A stretch of DNA of 64,000 bases from Effrenium voratum (Eukaryota; Sar; Dinophyceae; Suessiales; Symbiodiniaceae), in the NCBI GenBank assembly GCA_963377175.1, contig CAUJNA010000494.1, positions 76,001 through 140,000 on the forward strand, read 5' to 3'. The position numbers were made by a program, and so were the translations under genes. Positions within the stretch are counted from its first letter, which is position 1. Each line of letters opens with the position of its first letter. The notes under the pieces were generated by a model. That model searched no databases and was not told the DNA's origin. It saw nothing but the letters and a program-made list of their open reading frames with translations. Positions 17,917 to 23,728 of the stretch are shown here, piece by piece.

Positions 17917-18259
17917 AATTAAAATCTATGATAAATATATAATGTATAAATTCCACAAAATAAATAATAAGAAGAATAAAGGTAAAGTATTTTTACAATC
18001 CTCACAAATTAAATATAGTCCATTTGATCTAAAAGATACAGAATATCTAAAACACCTACATGAACAAATGAAATTAAGAAATTCACAAGAAGCATCAGTA
18101 GCATTAAGGAAAAAGATTGACGAAGGAAACAAGAGAGCAAACTATGTAAATGAGCTGGATAGAATGATGGGCGAATTATATCGTCCTAACTTACCACACG
18201 CAACAAAAGAACATTTAAATAAATGGTATGAAGATACAAAAAAGTTAATATTTACTTAA
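17909..18259 (+). CDS. 116-aa basic protein, overlapping the capsid gene end
   Basis: The ATG at 17909 overlaps the capsid stop by 8 bp; a second Met at codon 12 may be the real start. The protein is helical and basic, with YLKHLHEQMKLRNSQEAS and ANYVNELDRMMGELYRP segments. Tight coupling to the capsid gene suggests a capsid-assembly or scaffold role. Family not recognised. Confidence 0.65.
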   Translation: MIKIKIYDKYIMYKFHKINNKKNKGKVFLQSSQIKYSPFDLKDTEYLKHLHEQMKLRNSQEASVALRKKIDEGNKRANYVNELDRMMGELYRPNLPHATKEHLNKWYEDTKKLIFT

Positions 18260-18266
18260 AATATAT

Positions 18267-18383
18267 TGATATAGATTAATAATATTTTTCACAAAAAATA
18301 TTATTAACAATAACATCTTATTATTAATAATATGTTTCACAAAAATATTATTAACAATATTTTCTAATTAATATTATATCAAT
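18267..18383 (+). promoter_or_regulatory. leader with TGATATAGA and internal repeats
   Basis: A 117-bp gap begins with TTGATATAGATTAATAATAT and ends with TATATCAATATG. Between them the segment TTTCACAAAA(A)ATATTATTAACAA is present twice (about 18287-18311 and 18334-18358). It resembles the capsid leader in the paired TTGATATA/TATATCAA layout. Confidence 0.5.
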
Positions 18384-19394
18384 ATGGCAACTACAGCAAG
18401 TTTAGAATTAATAAATCCATATGCAAAATTTGGATTGAAACGACGCCCCACTTATGAAGAAATTGTAGGTCTAATTGGCGAAAATGATTTAATAACAGGA
18501 AAACTACCTAACCGAGACGCTACATTTTTTAAAGCAAGTCCTCAGGGTAGTTTTTTTGATGGGAGCGACCATTTAGAATTATTGAAAGACCAAGAGATGA
18601 GAATATTAGACAGACAAATGAGAGAGGCAATGATGAAACAAGAAGCACGCAGAAACGGGCATACTTATGCAGTTCACAAAATGAATGCAGAAACACCAGT
18701 CCAAGCAAGCGCTGATGCAATAAATGATGAATATGACTTTTCCACACCACAACAAACGGCAAGGCAACACGAAGGGATGGTAGATACACAATTACAAGAT
18801 ATAGCAACTGCAACAAAGCGGAAAGCGGAAGAAGTAGGCAGAGCGATGGCATCAAATTTAAGAGAGATGGGCGGAACATTATTTCATAAAATGGTGGCAA
18901 ACAGACAATCAGCACCAACAGAACCACGACAAGCGCCAGCAGGTAGAGCAGTAGCAGACGACCAGCAAACAATGCGCGTAGAAGATGTTGAACTATCACC
19001 TCAAGCAGATGATGACAATTTTGACGCGACACCAGTTCAACAAGCAACAGGAGCATCAAGTTCAACAGCCCAACAACCACCGCCATTGCCAATGACGCCA
19101 TTATTTAAAACAACAATAGATAATAATATTAGTCCTGTTTACTGGAAAGAAAACCCTAATTTAACAGTAAATGATATTAAATTTCAATTTTATTTAAGAG
19201 GAATTCAAGTACCAGAAGAAAGCGAAATACAAGAAGAATTGAAACACAAAGGAAGAGGCAAGGCGAGAACATACAAACAATATTTAGTGGATATGATTTT
19301 AGACACTATTGATAATGGCGGGTGGATAGTAAATTTAGGCAAAGGTAGAATAGAAGAACTCAAGGCAAGTTTTAAGGGCAAAGGTAAGAAATAA
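18384..19394 (+). CDS. conserved PLV protein (LKRRPTYEE type), 336 aa
   Basis: The N-terminal 80 residues (NPYAKFGLKRRPTYEEIVGL, then ITGKLPNRDATFFKASPQ) follow a motif that I recall as conserved in proteins encoded near the capsid gene of PLVs: LKRRPTY, P-R-ATF, SPQ. The middle (residues about 90-230) is Gln/Ala/Thr-rich and disordered. The C-terminal about 100 residues are again ordered and basic (YLRGIQVPEE, KGRGKARTYKQYLVD), ending in KGKGKK. It is likely a virion protein. Its position after the capsid gene, with the same leader motif, supports late expression. Function not established. Confidence 0.65.
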   Translation: MATTASLELINPYAKFGLKRRPTYEEIVGLIGENDLITGKLPNRDATFFKASPQGSFFDGSDHLELLKDQEMRILDRQMREAMMKQEARRNGHTYAVHKMNAETPVQASADAINDEYDFSTPQQTARQHEGMVDTQLQDIATATKRKAEEVGRAMASNLREMGGTLFHKMVANRQSAPTEPRQAPAGRAVADDQQTMRVEDVELSPQADDDNFDATPVQQATGASSSTAQQPPPLPMTPLFKTTIDNNISPVYWKENPNLTVNDIKFQFYLRGIQVPEESEIQEELKHKGRGKARTYKQYLVDMILDTIDNGGWIVNLGKGRIEELKASFKGKGKK

Positions 19395-19413
19395 TATATA
19401 AATAATAATAATA

Positions 19414-20223
19414 ATGATAATATTAACTAAAAATATACTGAAAAGAAAGAAGCATAAATTCAATGATAAATATGATGACGACAGTTTTACAATACATAAC
19501 CTAATGAAACCAAACACTTCAACAACAATACAACCACCGAAATTGATGAAAAAGGGCATACCGAGAGAATTTATTGACATTGCAACCAACACAGATACAA
19601 TCGCCACAGAAACCAGAGAGACTCAAGAAAAGTTATACAATGATGCAAATCAACAATTAAATATGACATTCGAAGCGTTTAAGGTAAAGGAAAACCAAGA
19701 CAATATGTTTAAAATAATGCTTAAAAACTTTTGGCACAACACATACAAAAGAAATGAGCCAACAAGAACACAGGCAACACAAACATTGAAAAACCAACGC
19801 GACACAATGGTGTCAGCCTTTACTAAAATGCTCGACAACAACAAACCGCCAGAACCACCGCCAAAGAAACCAGACGAGGATGACAGCGATGAAGAAGAAA
19901 AGAAGTTCAAACTGACAAAAATGATAGAAATAATGCTACACAACGGCGCTACAGTAGCAGATATAATATTAAACTTATCACACAGCACAATTGCAACAAC
20001 AATAAATATTGCAGATTTAGTTAATCAGATAACAGCAGGAAATGCACAAAGTAGCAGTAGCAATTCATCAAATGAAGCTATTAGTGTTCATAGTTCTCCA
20101 CCTATTACTGTTCATAGTTCTTCATCCGAAAGTCCAACAGAAATACCAGCACCAACTGAAGACGAAGATTCAGAAGAAGAAGAAAAACAAAAAGATAATT
20201 TTGAAAAATTAAAATCTAAATAA
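19414..20223 (+). CDS. 269-aa acidic/Ser-rich protein
   Basis: Family not recognised. A basic N-terminus (KNILKRKKHKF) is followed by a helical region with a long charged stretch, a PPEPPPKKPDEDDSDEEE acidic linker and a hydrophobic segment VADIILNLSHSTIATTINIADL. The tail is Ser/Glu-rich. The mix of basic head and acidic tail suggests an internal virion or scaffold protein. It follows the 336-aa gene by 19 bp, so probably the same transcript. Confidence 0.65.
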   Translation: MIILTKNILKRKKHKFNDKYDDDSFTIHNLMKPNTSTTIQPPKLMKKGIPREFIDIATNTDTIATETRETQEKLYNDANQQLNMTFEAFKVKENQDNMFKIMLKNFWHNTYKRNEPTRTQATQTLKNQRDTMVSAFTKMLDNNKPPEPPPKKPDEDDSDEEEKKFKLTKMIEIMLHNGATVADIILNLSHSTIATTINIADLVNQITAGNAQSSSSNSSNEAISVHSSPPITVHSSSSESPTEIPAPTEDEDSEEEEKQKDNFEKLKSK

Positions 20224-20234
20224 TATTATATATA

Positions 20235-20462
20235 ATGGGTTCAAGTAAATCAAAACCAGTAGAAATTGATGACGAAGAGGCTATTAAAGTAATAAAAGAT
20301 ATAGATGTAAATACGATAAGTGAAATGTCAAGAATTGATATTCTACAAATAAATTCATTGAAAGCAATAATCAATAAATTAGAAAAAGTTAATGAATGTA
20401 AAAAAGATAAAATATATTATAAATTACCTGCTTTGAATTTATGCAGTTATTCTTTATTTTGA
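20235..20462 (+). CDS. small predicted N-myristoylated protein, 75 aa
   Basis: The protein begins MGSSKSKP, a textbook myristoylation sequence: Gly2, Ser at position 6, Lys at 7. It is nearly the same as the N-terminus of Src-family kinases. The rest is a short helical region, with a C-terminus containing two Cys (LNLCSYSLF). Myristoylated proteins in large DNA viruses act in membrane attachment or fusion. Here it could anchor an entry or assembly factor (inference). The start is 11 bp after the preceding stop and the stop abuts a strong hairpin. Confidence 0.7.
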   Translation: MGSSKSKPVEIDDEEAIKVIKDIDVNTISEMSRIDILQINSLKAIINKLEKVNECKKDKIYYKLPALNLCSYSLF

Positions 20463-20500
20463 ATTAATAACATTAAGCCAATGGCTTAATGCTATTAATT
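20462..20500. terminator. 19-bp hairpin between convergent genes
   Basis: Arms at 20462-20480 and 20482-20500 match at 18 of 19 positions around a one-base loop; the core is CATTAAGCCA / TGGCTTAATG. It sits exactly at the stops of the plus-strand 75-aa gene and the minus-strand 77-aa gene, so it is placed to end both transcripts. Confidence 0.75.
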
Positions 20501-20728
20501 GCTATCATAATCTGTCATTTCACTTTCGGGTAATTTTGTTGAGGCATTGCTACATCTATCATCTATTAAATCTTCTTCATCAACAAAATTATTTTGAAAT
20601 CGTAATAATTCCTCGTCTGTTGCCCTTCTTTTCAATACCTTATAAAGTTTATGTATCCAAGAATTAGTATGAAAATTATAATTACCTCTACGATAAAATC
20701 CACCGCATTTACATTGTTTTATAACCAT
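20495..20728 (-). CDS. 77-aa C-x-C-G...H...H zinc-finger protein
   Basis: The N-terminus KQCKCGGFYRRGNYNFHTNSW places C-K-C-G ahead of two His spaced six apart, a minimal CCHH finger. An acidic tail with Ser and Asp follows. It resembles the start of the protein at 21733 (HCSCGKTYDDKYLFKHLNSK then H). It is convergent with the 75-aa gene and co-directional with the packaging ATPase just upstream. Possible DNA- or RNA-binding regulator. Confidence 0.7.
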   Translation of the reverse strand: MVIKQCKCGGFYRRGNYNFHTNSWIHKLYKVLKRRATDEELLRFQNNFVDEEDLIDDRCSNASTKLPESEMTDYDSN

Positions 20729-20758
20729 ATTAATATATTATATTAAATTAGAATATCT

Positions 20759-21523
20759 TTATTCATCATTTGTAATTTGAAATGCCTGTTCAAAATTGAT
20801 ATGAAACATGTTGTTAATGTCTTTTGAATTCATATTCACGTAGAAAAAAGAATATGGAGCAAAATTAACGGCTTGATGATACGTATCTAATAATTGCTGT
20901 TTATCAACAATGGCGCTATTTTCTTCAATAAAACTCATTAATTCACTGGCATTTTTCAACCTAAAAATATATAATGAACTGGCATTTAAACGAATGATAG
21001 GCGCTAAAACATTGTATTTTTGTGTTGAACAAATCACACTTACTGCATCGTGCCTGCCTCTTGTAAATAATCCATGTAATAATTTACTATATCTAACAAA
21101 TTTAGGGTCGTCTGCGTGGTCATCTATAACGATTAATATTGAATGCAGTTTCTTTATCTTTTTAGATTTCATATAATTAATTATGTTCTTCTGTCTTTCA
21201 ATTACATTTTCTAAATCACTTGGATTATAATTATCAAAATAAATTTGTTCTTTTTCATCATCTACGTGCAATTCGTCCCTGATATATTTTTTAACTTCTG
21301 TAAATGTAGGGTCGTTATGGACGCTGGGGGAAAATATAAATATTCTTGCGAATGAATTTCTATAAACATTCAATATTAAATTTTGAATAAGGACAGTCTT
21401 CCTGCCCGTTGAACTCGCGACTATAATACTTCTAAATGGTAGTTTTGGCACGTGCTCATATTTAGATTGTTTGAATTCATATTCAGTTATGTTTATTGGT
21501 TTTATTATTGGAACATCTGACAT
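20759..21523 (-). CDS. A32-type (FtsK/HerA) genome-packaging ATPase
   Basis: 254 residues; it pumps viral DNA into capsids. The P-loop region is IIVASSTGRKTVLIQNLIL (ASSTGRKT at 36-43), followed by the IQN helix typical of the family. Walker B is ILIVIDD (about 129-135), a sensor STQ lies at 166-168 and an arginine RGR at about 155-157. Length and order fit. The oddity is the Walker A: position 1 is Ala and position 6 is Arg (codon AGG) where Gly is expected (GxxxxGK[ST]). A single G-to-A change would make that Arg from Gly, so activity may be impaired, or this lineage uses a variant loop. The frame is otherwise intact. Confidence 0.85.
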   Translation of the reverse strand: MSDVPIIKPINITEYEFKQSKYEHVPKLPFRSIIVASSTGRKTVLIQNLILNVYRNSFARIFIFSPSVHNDPTFTEVKKYIRDELHVDDEKEQIYFDNYNPSDLENVIERQKNIINYMKSKKIKKLHSILIVIDDHADDPKFVRYSKLLHGLFTRGRHDAVSVICSTQKYNVLAPIIRLNASSLYIFRLKNASELMSFIEENSAIVDKQQLLDTYHQAVNFAPYSFFYVNMNSKDINNMFHINFEQAFQITNDE

Positions 21524-21574
21524 AGTTGATATTAAAGAAATATAGAAAATTATATTTAAAAATTAACTTGTAAT

Positions 21575-21730
21575 TATTATTAAATGGAACATCATTTTTA
21601 TGATATGCTGGTGGCGAATATCATAAAAACTCGCTCGCGTGTGCAATGAAAACCCCAAGTGCTGTGCCCCACCAATATTCTATTATGCATGAAAATAATA
21701 AGATTAAATAACTATTTTATCTTATTATTT
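21575..21730. other. GC-richer spacer with hairpin
   Basis: Between the divergent ATPase and small-finger genes, a segment of higher GC includes the stem TTTATGATAT / ATATCATAAA around GCTGGTGGCGA, then CTCGCTCGCG and CCCCACCA. No tRNA fold was found on inspection. It could be a divergent control region or captured host sequence. Confidence 0.4.
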
Positions 21731-21732
21731 AT

Positions 21733-21915
21733 ATGACTATTATCCATTGCAGTTGTGGTAAAACTTATGATGACAAATATTTATTTAAACATCTAAATTC
21801 AAAATATCATCAGAAATTTGTAGAATATAGATGGAATAAAGACGATACAATGAAAAAACTTTACAAGAAAAGAAAGACAGAAATGAAAAAAAATATATAT
21901 TATTATTTAATATGA
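21733..21915 (+). CDS. 60-aa C-x-C-G...H...H zinc-finger protein
   Basis: A compact finger occupies residues 5-26 (HCSCGKTYDDKYLFKHLNSK, then YH), followed by a basic helix KKLYKKRKTEMKK. This is a typical short DNA-binding layout. The stop overlaps the start of the next gene (ATGA), so the two are translationally adjacent. Confidence 0.65.
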   Translation: MTIIHCSCGKTYDDKYLFKHLNSKYHQKFVEYRWNKDDTMKKLYKKRKTEMKKNIYYYLI

Positions 21916-22094
21916 AAAGGAGTTATACAGATTATATTAATATAATAGATGAAATGGAGAATATAGAACAAGTACTAATAACTGATAATAGATGTAAAAA
22001 AATATGTTATTTTATTTTAGAATTAATTAAGTTTTTGATACAATATATTAAAAATATAAATATTAATATAAATGGGAAAAAAGAAAAAGAGTAA
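21912..22094 (+). CDS. 60-aa protein with possible membrane helix
   Basis: It overlaps the preceding stop by ATGA and the next ATG (22072) by about 20 bp. A hydrophobic segment ICYFILELIKFLIQYI could be a transmembrane or amphipathic helix. Family not recognised; calling it a gene rests on the tight packing. Confidence 0.5.
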   Translation: MKRSYTDYINIIDEMENIEQVLITDNRCKKICYFILELIKFLIQYIKNINININGKKEKE

Positions 22095-22389
22095 AAGCAA
22101 AGAAAGACCAATACCAGATATTGAAGCACGGAAAGAAACAGCAGAAAGTGTTAAATCACTAGGCGAAAGTAAGGCTATAAAATGTGATAAATGTAATCAC
22201 ATAATGAATTTTAAAAATGAATTGACAGTAGATAAGAAAGGTGGAGTTAAAGTTAGTTGTGTCCCATGTATGTTTTCTTATAAAAAAACAGATAAAGATT
22301 TTAATATTCAGAAAAGAACAGATGGCGATATGGTTATTGAAACTAACGAACATTTGATTAATGTTAGTTTTAACAGGGACATAAGTTAG
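22072..22389 (+). CDS. 105-aa zinc-ribbon protein with basic N-terminus
   Basis: The very basic start MGKKKKSKSKERP (nuclear signal; Gly2 also allows myristoylation, though Lys at position 3 disfavours it) is followed by a ribbon: CDKC at about 38-41 and CVPC at about 63-66. The C-terminal part is beta-like. This is compatible with a transcription-elongation or TFIIS-like zinc ribbon, but no diagnostic acidic hairpin is seen, so no specific function is claimed. Confidence 0.65.
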   Translation: MGKKKKSKSKERPIPDIEARKETAESVKSLGESKAIKCDKCNHIMNFKNELTVDKKGGVKVSCVPCMFSYKKTDKDFNIQKRTDGDMVIETNEHLINVSFNRDIS

Positions 22390-22469
22390 TATTTAAAGAG
22401 TAGATTTAACATAATTGCACTTTATAAATATATAATTAAATAAATCAGTATCTAAATAAATATATAGTA

Positions 22470-22802
22470 ATGTCTGAAAATGAAAATTATACTATTAATG
22501 ATTTAATGAAGAAGATCACATTAATTGGTAAAAATATCAAAAACTTAAATGATATGATTAAATCCATTGATGACAAAATGAAACCAGTTGAACGCGAACA
22601 ACAAAGCAACGAAGAGAAGGAGAAAATCGAAAAGATATTTCAAGCAAAATCTATAGGAAGACCATCGGGCGACTACCCTACAAAGCAAAAGAAATACTGT
22701 GATATGTTGAATACAGGAAAAATCAAACAACCAAAGCAACAAACATTAGAGTTTTATAAAATTACAAAACATGATGATGGAGTATATGTATTATTTGAAT
22801 AA
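22470..22802 (+). CDS. coiled-coil protein with GRPSG...TLEFYKI motif
   Basis: 110 residues. Residues 8-55 are a charged coiled coil. The C-terminal 45 residues read SIGRPSGDYPTKQKKY, then LNTGKIKQPKQQTLEFYKI, matching a GRP-x-G...Y...L..G.I..P...TL..Y.I pattern that I recall from small PLV and giant-virus proteins. Function unknown. It is the last gene before the right terminal region, and its stop is followed by a perfect hairpin. Confidence 0.65.
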   Translation: MSENENYTINDLMKKITLIGKNIKNLNDMIKSIDDKMKPVEREQQSNEEKEKIEKIFQAKSIGRPSGDYPTKQKKYCDMLNTGKIKQPKQQTLEFYKITKHDDGVYVLFE

Positions 22803-22809
22803 TTAATAT

Positions 22810-22849
22810 CTAAATAATTCTAATAAATGAATTTATTAGAATTATTTAG
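22810..22849. terminator. perfect 19-bp hairpin after the last viral gene
   Basis: CTAAATAATTCTAATAAAT (22810-22828) and its exact reverse complement (22831-22849) are separated by two bases. It lies 8 bp after the stop at 22802, so it is a likely 3'-end signal of the rightmost transcript. Confidence 0.75.
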
Positions 22850-23010
22850 CAGCAATACCTATATAAAATACCTAGCGAATTAATTTGTGAAATCTTAGCG
22901 AGTTTGACGGATTAAGGATTTTGAGTTTGGGGTTTTGGCTCAAACTTGAAATAAACAAGGTTAAAGGGGAGGTAAGGGAAGGGCACCAAAAAGAAAAAAC
23001 ACACATGGTA
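22850..23010. other. non-coding right-arm spacer
   Basis: No gene. The sequence shifts from AT-rich viral composition to a GC-richer, G-rich stretch (GGGGAGGTAAGGGAAGGGC). Confidence 0.6.
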
Positions 23011-23187
23011 AAGGTGGTAGCCTACACCCCCAAAAGGCGGTAGCGTACACCCCTACACCCCCAAAAGGCGGTAGCGTACACCCCTACACCCCCAAAAGGT
23101 GGTAGCCTACACCCCCAAAAGGTGGCAGCCTACACCCCCAAAAGGTGGTAGCCTACACCCCCAAAAGGTGGTAGCCTACATCCCCAA
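23011..23187. repeat. minisatellite, seven units of 23 or 31 bp
   Basis: Unit AAGGTGGTAGCCTACACCCC+CAA occurs five times at 23 bp. Two units (second and third) carry an extra CCCTACAC insertion and G for C (31 bp). It is GC-rich, unlike the viral genes, and lies about 100 bp inside the right terminal repeat. Units are direct and without spacers, so this is not a CRISPR array. Confidence 0.9.
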
Positions 23188-23289
23188 AAAGTTCATTCAA
23201 GACACCGACACTAGATGGCGCACTCACAGCATCTTGTAGAGGAAGTTCACGAAGCGCGGTGCGGGTAGGCGGTTCCCAGAAAATCACCC

Positions 23290-23722
23290 TAAAATCCTAC
23301 AAGGAGCGCCACGCCCCAAAAAAATATATGATGAAACTGATGAAACGAAGGAGGTTGTTGCTGTTCTATTTTTTGTCCGGGAAATGGACAAATCGTTTTT
23401 AGACAGTTCGAATATTTTTTTGATGACAAATATGTTTTGCAATATATTTTGCAAAATTTCTTTTTTTGAAATGGATGAGGCGAGGAGATTGAGGAAATGA
23501 CATTTTGGAGGGTAGTTGGTGAAATGAATGAGGCGAGGAGAAAGGAGAAAAGGATGGCGAAAATTTTGGAAAAATGATGATAAAAAAACGGATGAGATGG
23601 ACAGAAAGGAATGTAGAAAAATGATGAAAACAAATAAGGGTAGAAGATGGAAGATGAAAAAAAATGTAGGGTGGGGGGTATGTATGAAAGCAATTTATTG
23701 CTGGGCGTGGCCCTCCACTACT
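23290..23722 (-). repeat. right terminal inverted repeat
   Basis: Reverse complement of 3494-3934 with few substitutions and an 8-bp deletion relative to the left copy. It ends CCACTACT at the host junction. The high similarity of the two copies indicates either recent insertion or ongoing homogenisation. Confidence 0.92.
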
Positions 23723-23728
23723 TAGGGA
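23723..23728. repeat. right copy of target-site duplication
   Basis: TAGGGA follows directly on the right inverted repeat and matches 3489-3494 on the left. Confidence 0.8.

Larger units (their letters stand above)
3494..23722. mobile_element. integrated Polinton-like virus (PLV), about 20.2 kb
   Basis: A strongly AT-rich block sits abruptly in GC-rich host DNA. It is bounded by inverted repeats of about 440 bp and a short direct repeat. It encodes the core set expected of a Polinton-like virus: DDE integrase, large polymerase/helicase-type replication protein, A32-type packaging ATPase, double-jelly-roll major capsid protein and a penton-like protein, plus a lipase and an S74-chaperone fibre. 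About 20 small or large intronless genes fill it, with short intergenic spaces and both strands used. The capsid side is intact in frame. The replication gene is interrupted at TA-repeat tracts. I see no adenain-type protease. The closest category is PLV/Polinton rather than virophage, because of the long inverted repeats, size and integrase. Confidence 0.93.

Noticed and set aside
18529..19101. 190-codon minus-strand frame opposite the 336-aa gene
   Set aside because: Leu/Val-rich shadow of the Gln/Ala-rich plus-strand coding region.
21590..21680. Possible tRNA ending in CCACCA between the ATPase and small-finger genes
   Set aside because: No cloverleaf with consistent acceptor and T arms could be drawn.
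23011..23187. Possible CRISPR-like array
   Set aside because: Units are contiguous direct repeats without spacers, and the context is eukaryotic.
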